Both the position numbers and the translations under genes were made by a program. A DNA stretch of 64,000 nucleotides, from contig NZ_CP013070.1 in NCBI RefSeq assembly GCF_000264945.2, positions 1,674,001 through 1,738,000 on the forward strand, read 5' to 3'. This stretch comes from Sphingobium indicum B90A. GTDB lineage: Bacteria; Pseudomonadota; Alphaproteobacteria; Sphingomonadales; Sphingomonadaceae. Positions 24,518 through 32,346 of the stretch are shown here, one piece after another; positions within the stretch are counted from its first letter, which is position 1; every line of letters starts with the position of its first letter. The notes under the pieces are model-generated. The model ran no database searches. It was not told the origin of the DNA and worked only from the letters and a program-made list of their open reading frames with translations.

Positions 24518-26841
24518 TCCCTGATCTCCACCAATGGCACGGAGGGCGCCTCGCCCGCCGCGAAGGTCGCCCGGTTGATGTCCAGCCGGTCCTCGGCAAA
24601 GCGCACCGGCACGTCGAAGCGGAAACCGGCGGTCAGCACAGCCCCCTCGGCAGGCGCGACGTCGAAGGCGATCACGCCCAGCCCGGCATGGCTCCAGCCG
24701 CCCGCCATCTCCACGCCATCCACGGCGACCCTGATGGTCCCCGCCACCGGCCGCGTGATCCGCCGCGCCTGCGCCTCCTCGCCAGCGCCGTAGAAGCGCT
24801 GCAACGGAAACTCCGCCCGAACGCCGTCGCCCAACCCCAGACGCTGGTCCAAAGGCCCCGGCGCCTCCCCCATGGCGCAACTGCGGTCGTCATAGGGATC
24901 GCTGAAGCGGAATCCCCGCGCCGCCCCGCGCCGCGCCCGGAAGAAGGCGATCAGCGCCGCCATGTCCGCTTCCGACCGCACGCCCGGCCCGGCATCGAAG
25001 GACAGGCGCGCATCCGCCCAGTCGCTGCTCCGCCGCTCATGCCCCGAGACGCTCTCCACGACCTGCGTGGAGAAAGCCGGCGAAACGCTCGCCTCCCGCC
25101 CGACGCTCAAGGGAAAGGACACATCGTCAAAGGCTTGCACATCTTCCTCCCCATATAATCTGAAGCAGGTGAAGCCATCCCGCGCCACCTGGGGCAGCGC
25201 CCAGATAAAGGTCGCCGCCGTCCCCCGCCGCATCGCCGCATCGGCCGCCGCCGCGATCTCGCGCCATTGCGCGGCATCCTCCCCGCGCAGCACGAAACCC
25301 GAAAGATAATGCTGCGCCTCGACCGGATAGCCGAGCCGCTCCACCGCCAGCTCCACGCCCCGCGCCGTCAGCCGCTCGCGCCCCTGCGTCACCCAGTCAT
25401 AATCTTCCAGTTGCAACACATCGAAGGCCGGCGACGCCCATCCCACCGGCATGTTCGCCCGCTTGGCCTCCGGCGCCAGCGGATCGAGCACGGTCGGCAG
25501 ATAGGCGAGCAGATGCGTCACCGCCCCCGGCGCCACCCCCTTCACCCAGGCGCAGAGCGCCGCCGTCGATGCTGCCAGCACTTCGCCCGCCCGGTCCAGC
25601 AGCGCCTTTTGCCCGGCGCTCAGCGTCCCCCGCACGTCCGGGATGGACACCAGCGCCGCGCCGAACGCCGCCCGCGCCGCATCGTCATACAGGCAGATGC
25701 GCCCGTCCGCGGGCATCACCCACCACCATGGCTCGCCCACCTGAAACCTGATCTCCAATCCAGCCGTCAAGCCAATGGAAACAAAGGCCCCTGCCACCAG
25801 CCGCAAATAGCTCATCGCCCCGTCATGCGCGGGGGAAAGCAGGGTCGAAGGCGGCGACCAGCCCGTCAGCGCGGGAGAACCATCCTCCGCCCGCTGCTTC
25901 CAGTCGTTCCAGCAATGCGCGTCGAACAATTCATAGGAAAGCGACCAGATCACCCCCAGCCCCAGCGCCTTGGCCCGCTGTGCGAAGTCCGCATGCCAGG
26001 CGGCGCAGGGCGCGTTCAGCACCCCGCCCGCCAGGCTGATGTAAAATCCGCCGCCCAGCGGTTCGAGCCGGAAATAATGGCTCATCCCGACATAATGATT
26101 GATGTCCCCGCGATAGCCCAGCGCATGGATCGACGCGACGATCCGCTCCGGCGTCTGGTTGAAGCAGTCGTCATAGCCGGTCGCCATCGACAGCCCATGT
26201 TCGGGCAGCACCACATCGCCCACGCGCAGCACCGACCCGGCGCCGTCGCAGCTTATCTCCGAAAGCTCGCACCATCCCTCAACCGCCGCGGCGAAGGCGG
26301 CGCTCCCCGCATCATAGCCCGGCGCGGCGAGCGAGATGAACATCCGGTCCACGTCGCCCGCCCAGACGTCTTCGCCCTCGGCCAGCAGGAATCCGCTCCT
26401 GATCGCGGAAAAATCCAATGCGATCACAGCATCTTCTGGCCCGCCGCTCGCATAGTTCCACAAGCGCACATACCAGGCCCGCGCATGCCCGGCCGCGTCC
26501 CTCCCCTCAATGGTCAGCGTCGGCCCATGCGTCTCGTCCAGCCGCCGCAGCCCGCCGCTCCGCCAGCGAAAGCGCAGCACGCAATCGCGAAAATCCCGAT
26601 CCGTCTCATAGGCCAGCAGGGCATGGCTCCACTTGTCCTCCGCCTCCCAGATCAGCCCCGCCAGATCCCCCGACCCATAGAAGACGGCATCCACCCGCAA
26701 CGCATCCGGTGCGGCGGTGACGACGCTCGCCATCATCGGCCGGGGAAAATTGACGGTCCAATGCGTCGGCGCAAAGCGCTTCATGAACCGCGTTTCCTGC
26801 CCCCGCCGCGCATCGGCCAGCCAATATCCAAGCCCGCTCAT
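24514..26841 (-). CDS. DUF2460 distal-tail protein fused to TIM-barrel-like region
   Basis: A 775-residue protein with two parts. The C-terminal ~200 residues (DVSFPLSVGREASVSPAFSTQVVESVSGHERRSSDWADARLSFDAGPGVRSEADMAALIAFFRARRGAARGFRFSDPYD onward, shown only in outline) match the DUF2460/TIGR02217 distal-tail family, RcGTA g12. The N-terminal ~550 residues look like a glycosidase-type TIM barrel: ALGYRGDINHYVGMSHYFRLEP, then FAQRAKALGLGVIWSLSYELFDAHCWNDWKQR and FDVLQLEDYDWVTQGRERL. The RcGTA g12 product is only the C-terminal part. ATGA overlaps couple it to genes on both sides. Confidence 0.8.
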   Translation of the reverse strand: MSGLGYWLADARRGQETRFMKRFAPTHWTVNFPRPMMASVVTAAPDALRVDAVFYGSGDLAGLIWEAEDKWSHALLAYETDRDFRDCVLRFRWRSGGLRRLDETHGPTLTIEGRDAAGHARAWYVRLWNYASGGPEDAVIALDFSAIRSGFLLAEGEDVWAGDVDRMFISLAAPGYDAGSAAFAAAVEGWCELSEISCDGAGSVLRVGDVVLPEHGLSMATGYDDCFNQTPERIVASIHALGYRGDINHYVGMSHYFRLEPLGGGFYISLAGGVLNAPCAAWHADFAQRAKALGLGVIWSLSYELFDAHCWNDWKQRAEDGSPALTGWSPPSTLLSPAHDGAMSYLRLVAGAFVSIGLTAGLEIRFQVGEPWWWVMPADGRICLYDDAARAAFGAALVSIPDVRGTLSAGQKALLDRAGEVLAASTAALCAWVKGVAPGAVTHLLAYLPTVLDPLAPEAKRANMPVGWASPAFDVLQLEDYDWVTQGRERLTARGVELAVERLGYPVEAQHYLSGFVLRGEDAAQWREIAAAADAAMRRGTAATFIWALPQVARDGFTCFRLYGEEDVQAFDDVSFPLSVGREASVSPAFSTQVVESVSGHERRSSDWADARLSFDAGPGVRSEADMAALIAFFRARRGAARGFRFSDPYDDRSCAMGEAPGPLDQRLGLGDGVRAEFPLQRFYGAGEEAQARRITRPVAGTIRVAVDGVEMAGGWSHAGLGVIAFDVAPAEGAVLTAGFRFDVPVRFAEDRLDINRATFAAGEAPSVPLVEIRE

Positions 26842-27377
26842 CCGCTGATCGCCCCCCTCACCGCGCGCGCCACCTGCCGCGCGCTGCGCGCCAACAACCG
26901 GGCGCTGTCCGCGCCCTGCCCCTGCACCGCGATGGAAAGCCGCACGTCCCGGACGCCCGCGCCATTGGGAACGACCTGCCCGCTCGTCGTAGGCACGAAG
27001 ACCTCCGGCCCCCGCTCCCCGACGACATAGGCCCGCCCCGGCGCCACCGGCCCGCCAGTCGCCCGCCCCGGCAATCCCAGCGCCGAAGCAGCCAAGCCGA
27101 TCAACCCGCCGTCCCCGCCGATGCTGCCTATCCCGGCCCGCAAGGCATTGGCCGCAATGTCGTCCAGCACGCGCAGCGCGATGGCCTTCAATTCCTCGAA
27201 CCCGAACTGGCCGGTCCGCACGGCCCGCAGCAATCCCTGCTCGATCCGCCGCCCAGCCCGCTCCGCACCGCTCGCCAAAGGCCCCTCCAGCGTTCCCCGC
27301 ATGGCTTCCACATCCCGCGCAAAAGCCTGCCTATCCGCCCGCACCCGCACGACCAGATCGTCGATCTCCTCGTCCAT
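26838..27377 (-). CDS. GTA tail tape measure protein (g11-like)
   Basis: A 179-residue protein that would set tail length. It begins MDEEIDDLVVRVRADRQAFARDVEAMRGTLEG, a coiled-coil start, and has GERAGRRIEQGLLRAVRTGQFGFEELKAIALRVLDDIAANALRAG. It ends in the phage tape-measure C-terminal signature RATGGPVAPGRAYVVGERGPEVFVPTTSGQVVPN. The very short length implies a short tail, as in GTAs. The ATG at 27377 was chosen over 27473 because the latter adds repeat-derived residues. The stop overlaps the next ATG (ATGA). Confidence 0.83.
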   Translation of the reverse strand: MDEEIDDLVVRVRADRQAFARDVEAMRGTLEGPLASGAERAGRRIEQGLLRAVRTGQFGFEELKAIALRVLDDIAANALRAGIGSIGGDGGLIGLAASALGLPGRATGGPVAPGRAYVVGERGPEVFVPTTSGQVVPNGAGVRDVRLSIAVQGQGADSARLLARSARQVARAVRGAISG

Positions 27378-27559
27378 CCCGACCCCCAAAAAAACACGCT
27401 GAAGAACAAAGTGCGCTGCGAAGGCAGGGGCCCAGTCCAAACGCTGGAACTGAATTCCCGCCCCTTCCATCACCCCCGTTCGTTTCGATCCCTTCGACTG
27501 TCCGCCTGCGGCAGGCGCTCAGGACAGGCCAGGGTCGAGAAGCGCAGTCACCCCCAACC
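27378..27559. repeat. Intergenic repeats between tail chaperone and tape measure genes
   Basis: This 182-base gap holds a degenerate half of the TCCTGCGAAGGCAGGA family (about 27413-27440). It also holds a repeat at 27473-27542 (CCCCCGTTCGTTTCGA, inner palindrome GCCTGC-GGCAGGC, end GGTCGAGAA) nearly identical to 32347-32416. No gene is apparent. Confidence 0.75.
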
Positions 27560-27757
27560 TCAATCCGGCATCCCAGCCCGCAACCTCTCCAACTCCCCCC
27601 GATCCATCCCGGCGCGCGCCTCGTCCTCTTCGCCGCGAGCCGCCCGCAACACGCTCTCCAACTCCGCCGGGGTAGCCCGCCAGAATTCCTCCGGCCGCCA
27701 TCCCAGCAGCCACCCCGCGACCCCCGCCAGCCGCGCCGCCGCTTTGAAAAAGCTCAT
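27560..27757 (-). CDS. GTA phage tail assembly chaperone-like protein (g10.1-like)
   Basis: A 65-residue protein starting MSFFKAAARLAGVAGWLLGWRPEEFWRATPAELESVLRAARG, the pattern of the TIGR02216-type small tail assembly chaperone that precedes the tape measure in many phages. The ATG at 27757 overlaps the stop of the gp10 gene (ATGA), so expression is coupled. The remaining part is a charged helix. Confidence 0.8.
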   Translation of the reverse strand: MSFFKAAARLAGVAGWLLGWRPEEFWRATPAELESVLRAARGEEDEARAGMDRGELERLRAGMPD

Positions 27758-28080
27758 CGTCCCCCCAATATCTGTCCCAATATCCCCCGCAGAACCGGCG
27801 TCAGCTTCGCCAGCCCCGCCGCCACGATCGCCTCGCCCAGCGCCTCCCGCGTCAGCCCCGCGGGCGGCTCCGCCAGGCAATGCCAGAACAGCCCGGCCAT
27901 CTCGCCAAGCGACAGCTTCCCGTCGGCGGCGCGCTCCACCAGCGCGAACAACGGTCCCAATTCCTCCTCAGCCGCCACCAAAGCCGCGAAACTGGGCCGC
28001 AGCACAAAGCGCTCCCCACCCAGTTCCAGCGCGGCCTCGCCGCGAGCACTGTTAGCTGGGGCACCATTGCCCCCGCTCAC
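27754..28080 (-). CDS. GTA gp10-family tail protein
   Basis: A 108-residue protein beginning MSGGNGAPANSARGEAALELGGERFVLRPSFAALVAAEEELGPLFALVERA, with LSLGEMAGLFWHC later. It matches the GTA-gp10 family, probably a tail assembly chaperone comparable to lambda gpG. Its start overlaps the tail tube gene stop and its stop overlaps the next ATG (ATGA on both sides). Confidence 0.85.
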   Translation of the reverse strand: MSGGNGAPANSARGEAALELGGERFVLRPSFAALVAAEEELGPLFALVERAADGKLSLGEMAGLFWHCLAEPPAGLTREALGEAIVAAGLAKLTPVLRGILGQILGGR

Positions 28081-28484
28081 AGCGACACCACCGGCCCGGA
28101 ACTTTCCAGGCTCAGCGCATAGTTGCGCTCCCCATTATAATCCCCGGCATAGTCCAGCCGCGTCACCAGGAAGCGGCCCCGCATCTTCTCGCCGCTTTCG
28201 AAGCTCAGCTCATAATCCTCGACGGTTCCGGCCAGCGCATGGTTGCGCAGCCGCACCTCCGCCGCCGATCCGGTGAATATGCCCGCCGCCGACACGCTGA
28301 CGGATCGCACCCCCGCGCCCGACAGCAATTCGCGCCAGCCGCCCGACCCCTTGTGCGTGACGTTCACCGCCTCGCCATTGACGGACAGTTGCGTGGTCCG
28401 CATCCCGGCCACGGTCGCATAGGCCGCCGGCGCCCCGCCATCGCCTATTTTCAACAGAAACGCGCTTCCTTTTTCCACGCCCAT
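28077..28484 (-). CDS. GTA major tail (tube) protein, TP901-1 type (g9-like)
   Basis: A 135-residue tail tube subunit. It starts MGVEKGSAFLLKIGDGGAPAAYATVAGMRTTQLSVNGEAVNVTHKGSGGWRELL, the TP901-1 major tail protein signature, and contains YELSFESGEKMRGRFLVTRLDYAGDYNGERNYALSLESSGP. The ATG at 28484 has AGGAG about 9 bases upstream; an in-frame ATG further upstream lies in the promoter of the neighbouring plus-strand gene. It opens the tail sub-operon, so a promoter probably lies between 28485 and 28541. Confidence 0.88.
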   Translation of the reverse strand: MGVEKGSAFLLKIGDGGAPAAYATVAGMRTTQLSVNGEAVNVTHKGSGGWRELLSGAGVRSVSVSAAGIFTGSAAEVRLRNHALAGTVEDYELSFESGEKMRGRFLVTRLDYAGDYNGERNYALSLESSGPVVSL

Positions 28485-28541
28485 GGCGCATTCTCCTCTA
28501 AGATAAACCGTGCAAGAATCGGGATTTGGAGAGAGGCCAAT

Positions 28542-28865
28542 ATGTTCGTGACCATCCCCCTGATGCTGTTGCTGGCCGCCGCCCCGCAAAGCGGCGACGC
28601 CGTCGGCAATGGCCGCAAGGCCTATTCGGAATGCCTGTCGAAACAGATTCAGCCCGCCATCGACAAAAAACTGTCGCTCGGCGATTTCCAGGCCGTGCTG
28701 AAGACGGAATGCGGCGCGAAGGAAGCCGCCTTCCGCACCGCCATCGTCGCGGACGACAGGTCGAGCGGCATGTCGGAAAAGGACGCCCAATCGGACGCCG
28801 ACGACCAGATCAGCGAATATCGCGACAAGATCATCGGAGAATATGAAGACTATTCGAAGTCCTGA
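28542..28865 (+). CDS. Exported hypothetical protein inserted in GTA cluster
   Basis: A 107-residue protein with an N-terminal hydrophobic signal (MFVTIPLMLLLAAAPQSGDA). The rest is acidic, with a single Cys pair (YSECLSKQIQPAID ... VLKTECGAKEAAFRTA) and a C-terminal DQISEYRDKIIGEYEDYSKS. The Shine-Dalgarno GGAGAGAGG precedes the ATG. Unlike all its GTA neighbours it is on the plus strand, diverging from the tail tube gene, so it is probably not a structural gene. I do not recognise a functional family. Confidence 0.72.
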   Translation: MFVTIPLMLLLAAAPQSGDAVGNGRKAYSECLSKQIQPAIDKKLSLGDFQAVLKTECGAKEAAFRTAIVADDRSSGMSEKDAQSDADDQISEYRDKIIGEYEDYSKS

Positions 28866-28903
28866 CCCCCAACATTCCCCTCCCTTTCAAGGGAGTGGGC
28901 TAG

Positions 28904-29066
28904 GCCGTATCGACATTGAGCCCTGGCGGCCTGCAAATGGTTGAAGCGAGTCACGTGCCTCGCTTCAATCCCGTGCTTCCGGTGCTCACGTACTTTGAGT
29001 ACGCTCCGCTCCGGGTCACGGAAAACCACCATTTTCGGCTCGCCAGCTTCTGAATGTCGATACGGC
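28904..29066. mobile_element. MITE-like element copy 1 (163 bp)
   Basis: Terminal inverted repeats GCCGTATCGACATTGAG and, at the other end, GCCGTATCGACATTCAG (reverse complement) match at 16 of 17 positions. CTAG direct repeats flank it at 28900-28903 and 29067-29070. The inside has no coding frame. It shares a core (GGCCTGCAAATGG, CCCGTGCTTCCGGTGCTCACG, AGTACGCT, CGCTCCGGGTCAC, in pieces) with 44456-44586. It carries an extra 28-base palindrome (28941-28968). It has split a GGGAG...GGGGTGGG type intergenic repeat. Confidence 0.8.
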
Positions 29067-29142
29067 CTAGGGGTGGGTGCGAGCGCAGCGAGCTTCCGCC
29101 CTATCCGGAAGAAACACCCTCAGCGCTGTAAAGCCGCGGCCC

Positions 29143-29538
29143 TCACACCCCCACCACCCGCACCCGATAATCCACCAAAGCCTGCCACCCGTCCCGCGCC
29201 CCAGTCCGCGCCACCCGCGAGCGAACCAGCCGCGCCCCGACGACCCGCCAGCCCCCCGCAAGCCCAAGCCCGCGCAAAACAGCATCCACCCGCGCCAACA
29301 ATCCCGCCAGCCGCGCAGGCGCTTCCCCCGCATCGAACAGGCTGACCGTCACCACCAGCTCCCGCCCGTCCAGATCCTTCGCGCCCCAATCCAGCGCGAT
29401 ACAGTCCCCCACCACGCCATAGGGCGCGCTTGCCCGCCCCGGCGCACCGTCGAACAGCCCGTTCAGCCCCGCCATCAATGCCGCATCCCCGCGCAGCGCC
29501 GCCACCAGCGCGCCACGCACCGCCACCTCCGCGCTCAT
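29143..29538 (-). CDS. DUF3168 tail completion protein (g8-like)
   Basis: A 131-residue protein starting MSAEVAVRGALVAALRGDAALMAGLNGLFDGAPGRASAPYGVVGD and continuing DWGAKDLDGRELVVTVSLFDAGEAPARLAGLLARVDAVL, the DUF3168 layout of phage tail-terminator or completion proteins. Its ATG overlaps the preceding stop (ATGA). It is the last gene before the interrupting MITE and plus-strand gene. Confidence 0.83.
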   Translation of the reverse strand: MSAEVAVRGALVAALRGDAALMAGLNGLFDGAPGRASAPYGVVGDCIALDWGAKDLDGRELVVTVSLFDAGEAPARLAGLLARVDAVLRGLGLAGGWRVVGARLVRSRVARTGARDGWQALVDYRVRVVGV

Positions 29539-29726
29539 CGCCCTCTCCCCGCTTCCCGCAACCCCAGATCGCCCATCCACCGCCGCCTCAGCCCAACCCC
29601 GGACAGGCGCACGGCATCCCCCTCGACCCGCGCCTCCTCAACCCCGGCCGCCAAAGCCGCCGCGGCAATCCGCCGCCGCCGCACCGCGATCCGCGCCTCC
29701 ACCAGTGCCCAGAGCCGCGCCCTCAC
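29535..29726 (-). CDS. Short GTA head-closure-position protein (g7 position)
   Basis: A 63-residue Arg/Ala-rich protein (VRARLWALVEARIAVRRRRIAAAALAAG ... GLRRRWMGDLGLREAGRGR). The GTG at 29726 overlaps the connector stop (GTGA) and the stop overlaps the next ATG, so it is a coupled gene rather than noise. By position it corresponds to the RcGTA g7 head-tail adaptor, but it is about half the usual length and I cannot confirm homology from the sequence. Confidence 0.6.
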   Translation of the reverse strand: MRARLWALVEARIAVRRRRIAAAALAAGVEEARVEGDAVRLSGVGLRRRWMGDLGLREAGRGR

Positions 29727-30208
29727 GCCAGCCGCATCCGCCGCCAGGGCCGCCACAGGGCGCTCACCACGGCGGGCGGCGTCGCCGCCTCCCCGTCCCG
29801 CGCCGTGAAATGCTCCGCCGCCAGCCGCACGATCCCCTGCCGGATCGCCTCAGGCAGCCCCTCGGCATCCGCCGCCAGCCCCGCCCGATAGCGCACCGTC
29901 ACCTTGCCCGGCCCATCCACCAGCCGCGCCCGCACCCAGCCGTCACCGGAGGCATCGATATCGACCGCATAGGCCCCCGGCGCCAAGGCGACGCCCTCCA
30001 CCTCCACGCCCAATATCGCCACCACCGGCCGCGCCGTCAGCCGCCGCCAGCTTCCATCGGCCACGATGGTCTCGGAAGCCTCCCGCACCACCAGCCACTG
30101 CCCGATAAACTGCTCGCAAAGCCCCGAAGCGCTCCCCAACAGCCGCTCCAGCACGCCATCTTCATCATCCGACCCGATCCGCAACCAGGCCTTGAGATCC
30201 GCCAACAT
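29723..30208 (-). CDS. Phage head-tail connector protein (g6-like)
   Basis: A 161-residue protein starting MLADLKAWLRIGSDDEDGVLERLLGSASGLCEQFIGQWLVV. It matches the gp6-like/TIGR02215 head-tail connector family, which forms a ring below the portal. The C-terminal half (PEAIRQGIVRLAAEHFTARDGEAATPPAVVSALWRPWRRMRL) has the family-typical ending. The start codon is preceded by GGGGAGGGG and, just before that, by a terminator-like hairpin (30222-30250). Confidence 0.85.
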   Translation of the reverse strand: MLADLKAWLRIGSDDEDGVLERLLGSASGLCEQFIGQWLVVREASETIVADGSWRRLTARPVVAILGVEVEGVALAPGAYAVDIDASGDGWVRARLVDGPGKVTVRYRAGLAADAEGLPEAIRQGIVRLAAEHFTARDGEAATPPAVVSALWRPWRRMRLA

Positions 30209-30221
30209 GGCCCCTCCCCGG

Positions 30222-30250
30222 AAAAAAGGGGACGCCCACAGGACGCCCCC
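30222..30250 (-). terminator. Terminator-like hairpin ahead of connector gene
   Basis: On the minus strand a 10-bp stem (GGGGGCGTCC/GGGCGTCCCC with wobbles, 3-base loop) is followed by TTTTTT and lies 14 bases before the g6-like start codon, after the capsid gene. Confidence 0.7.
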
Positions 30251-30257
30251 AGTCTTT

Positions 30258-30329
30258 CCTTCTCCCCTTGTGGGAGAAGGATACGAAGCCTTGGCGGCAA
30301 CGCCGCCTAGGCGAAGTTGGATGAGGGGT
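30258..30329 (-). repeat. 72-nt repeat copy A, downstream of capsid gene
   Basis: Hairpin CCTTCTCCCC-TTGT-GGGAGAAGG, then ATACGAAGCC, the palindrome GGCGGC-AAC-GCCGCC, and GCGAAGTTGGATGAGGGG. It matches 31493-31564 at 70 of 72 positions in the same orientation and ends 2 bases from the capsid stop codon. Confidence 0.9.
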
Positions 30330-30331
30330 GA

Positions 30332-31444
30332 TCAGGAAGCCGCGAACTTCATCAGCTTGATCGCCTCCGAATTCGCCACGGCCCCGCCGATCCGCTTCAC
30401 CGCGTAGAAGTGCACGAACGGCTTGTTGCTGAACGGATCGCGCAAAATGCTCGTCTCGCTGCGTTCGGAGATCACATAGCCCGCCTGGAAATTGCCGAAC
30501 GCGATCGACAGCGAACCCGCGGCGATGTCCGGCATGTCCTCCGCCTCGACCACCGGATAGCCCAGCAGGGTCGCCGGCTGTCCCGCTGCAAGGGAAGGCT
30601 GCCAGATGAACGCGCCGTCGCTCGTCTTCATCTTGCGGATGACCGCCAGCGTTGCCGAATTCATCACGAAGCAAGCCCCCTGCCGGTAAGGCGTCCGCAG
30701 CGCCTGCACCAGGTCGATCAGCTTGTCCGGCCCCGAAGCCGCAAAGGCCCCCGAAGCCCCCGAAGCCACATATTGCAGCGACCCGAAGGCCCGCACGCTG
30801 TCGGCCTCATTGGTGGCGGCATAGGTCAGGAAACCCTTCGGCTTGTTCGTCCCATTGCCGTTGACGAAGGCCGCCCCCTCCGCCGCCGCGAACTCGCGGG
30901 CAATCTCCCCCGCCAGCCAGCCTTCGACATCGAACCGCGCATCGTCCAGCATCGCCTGCGACGCCGCCGGATTGGCGTAAAGCTCGCCCGAAGGCGGCAC
31001 GATCTCGTTGAAACTGGGCGTGGCCGTCTCCGCCCGCGCCCCCGTCTCGCTGGCCCAGCCCGACACGATGCCGCCCGAAGTCACCAGCTTGCGATACCCC
31101 GCCGTCCCCGTGCGCACGACATTGGCGATGGCGCGAATGGGCGAAATCCCCTTCAGCGTCGCATCGATGATTTGATCGATCTCCCGCGGCACCGCATAGC
31201 CGCCCGCCGCGCCCGAAGCCCCGGAAAAGCTCTTGAGCTCCACTCCAGCCTCCAGCCCCTGCCGCACATAGCGCTCGACAAAGGCCGCCCGGCGCGGATC
31301 GACCGCCCCGCCCTTCACGCCGTCCAGCGCAGGCCTCTGCTGAACCAGCAGCACCCCCCGCAAAGCCGCCACCTCATTCTCCAGCCCGGCAAGACGCTCC
31401 CCCTGCGCCACCACGTCAAAGCTCGCTTCCAACTGATCCGTCAT
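30332..31444 (-). CDS. HK97-family major capsid protein (g5-like)
   Basis: A 370-residue head shell protein. The N-terminal coiled delta-like region (ERLAGLENEVAALRGVLL, residues about 16-35) would be removed by the prohead protease. The mature fold carries GAAGGYAVPREIDQIIDATLKGISPIRAIANVVRTGTAGYRKLV, NPAASQAMLDDARFDVEGWLAGEI and GNGTNKPKGFLTY, typical of HK97-type capsids in GTA clusters. The ATG at 31444 has GGGAG upstream. The gene is bracketed by two near-identical 72-nt repeats and two terminator-like hairpins, suggesting its transcript is handled separately. Confidence 0.92.
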   Translation of the reverse strand: MTDQLEASFDVVAQGERLAGLENEVAALRGVLLVQQRPALDGVKGGAVDPRRAAFVERYVRQGLEAGVELKSFSGASGAAGGYAVPREIDQIIDATLKGISPIRAIANVVRTGTAGYRKLVTSGGIVSGWASETGARAETATPSFNEIVPPSGELYANPAASQAMLDDARFDVEGWLAGEIAREFAAAEGAAFVNGNGTNKPKGFLTYAATNEADSVRAFGSLQYVASGASGAFAASGPDKLIDLVQALRTPYRQGACFVMNSATLAVIRKMKTSDGAFIWQPSLAAGQPATLLGYPVVEAEDMPDIAAGSLSIAFGNFQAGYVISERSETSILRDPFSNKPFVHFYAVKRIGGAVANSEAIKLMKFAAS

Positions 31445-31458
31445 CCACCACTCCCACG

Positions 31459-31484
31459 AAAAAGGGCGGCCCACCGGACCGCCC
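31459..31484 (-). terminator. Terminator-like hairpin ahead of capsid gene
   Basis: On the minus strand GGGCGGTCC-GGT-GGGCCGCCC (9-bp stem with one wobble) is followed by TTTTT, 15 bases before the capsid start codon and after the protease gene. Confidence 0.75.
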
Positions 31485-31492
31485 GAACACCT

Positions 31493-31564
31493 CCTTCTCC
31501 CCTTGCGGGAGAAGGATACGAAGCCTTGGCGGCAAAGCCGCCTAGGCGAAGTTGGATGAGGGGT
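31493..31564 (-). repeat. 72-nt repeat copy B, downstream of protease gene
   Basis: Nearly identical to 30258-30329 (two differences), in the same orientation, beginning 9 bases past the protease stop. It holds two hairpins, GGAGAAGG-type and GGCGGC-AAA-GCCGCC. Confidence 0.9.
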
Positions 31565-31572
31565 AAGGCCCC

Positions 31573-31965
31573 CTATTCCACCGCAATCACCCGCGCCAGA
31601 TCCTGCATCGGATGCGTCACGACGCTCACCTCCACCACCTCCAGGTCCAGCAACTCCCGCGGCGAAACCCCCCGCGCCTCCCGCACCCGATAGCCAAAGG
31701 AAAGCCCATCCACAGCTTTCTCGCGCAAGGCCCTCCCAGCCTCCCGCCCGGCAGCCGTCCGCCCCGAAACCCGCCCGATCACCCGCAAGCCCCGCGCATC
31801 CTCCTCGACCTTCTCGACCGTCCCGATCACCTCGCCGGGCCGATGCTGCCACAGCAAGGGCACCCCCGCCGCCACCCCGGCAAAGGCCCCCGCCCGCACC
31901 ACGTCGCCGCCCCGGTCGACCCGGTCGAACACCGCCGCATATCCGGCGAAGCGCACGTCACTCAT
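31573..31965 (-). CDS. HK97-family prohead protease (g4-like)
   Basis: A 130-residue serine protease that processes the capsid scaffold domain. It begins MSDVRFAGYAAVFDRVDRGGDVVRAGAFAG and contains VPLLWQHRPGEVIGTVEKVEED (catalytic His in WQHRP), AVDGLSFGYRV (catalytic Ser) and LDLEVVEVSVVTHPMQDLARV, the standard order. It overlaps the DUF6127 stop by 8 bases. Confidence 0.93.
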   Translation of the reverse strand: MSDVRFAGYAAVFDRVDRGGDVVRAGAFAGVAAGVPLLWQHRPGEVIGTVEKVEEDARGLRVIGRVSGRTAAGREAGRALREKAVDGLSFGYRVREARGVSPRELLDLEVVEVSVVTHPMQDLARVIAVE

Positions 31966-32278
31966 GCACCAGCCCCGCCAGCCCCAGCTTCACCGCCATC
32001 CCCAGCAGCAGCAAAGCCATGACCACCCGCGCGACCCACGCCACCACGGCCCCCCGCGCCGCCTTCTTCGCGTCGCGCCACGCGCCCAGCAGCTCGCGCA
32101 ATTCCCGCACGTCGTCCTGCGCCCCGCGATCCGCCAGCCCCAACCGCTCCAACGCCCGCCCCGCGCCCAATTCGCTCGCCTCCTCGATCAACGCCCGGAT
32201 CATCAGCATGTCCGCCGCCACCGGCTGCGCCTCTGCCTGCGCCACCAGCCGCGCCAGCATCTCCCCATCATATTTCAT
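31958..32278 (-). CDS. DUF6127-type small membrane protein (g3.5 position)
   Basis: A 106-residue protein starting MKYDGEMLARLVAQAEAQPVAADMLMIRALIEEASELGAGRALERLGLADRGAQDDVRELRELLGAWRDAKK (outlined). A single C-terminal transmembrane helix follows, about AWVARVVMALLLLGMAVKLGLAG. This matches the DUF6127 family found between portal and protease in sphingomonad GTA clusters. Role unknown. ATG 32278 is preferred over 32299 for the family-like N-terminus. Confidence 0.75.
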   Translation of the reverse strand: MKYDGEMLARLVAQAEAQPVAADMLMIRALIEEASELGAGRALERLGLADRGAQDDVRELRELLGAWRDAKKAARGAVVAWVARVVMALLLLGMAVKLGLAGLVHE

Positions 32279-32346
32279 CGCCCGCCTCCAATCCCACACC
32301 CGTTCATTTCGAGCTAACGAACCTCCGTTCCTGTCGAACTAACAAA

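Noticed and set aside
25267..27030. 587-codon open frame on the plus strand
   Set aside because: Antisense to the DUF2460/TIM protein and tape measure genes, with biased composition only.
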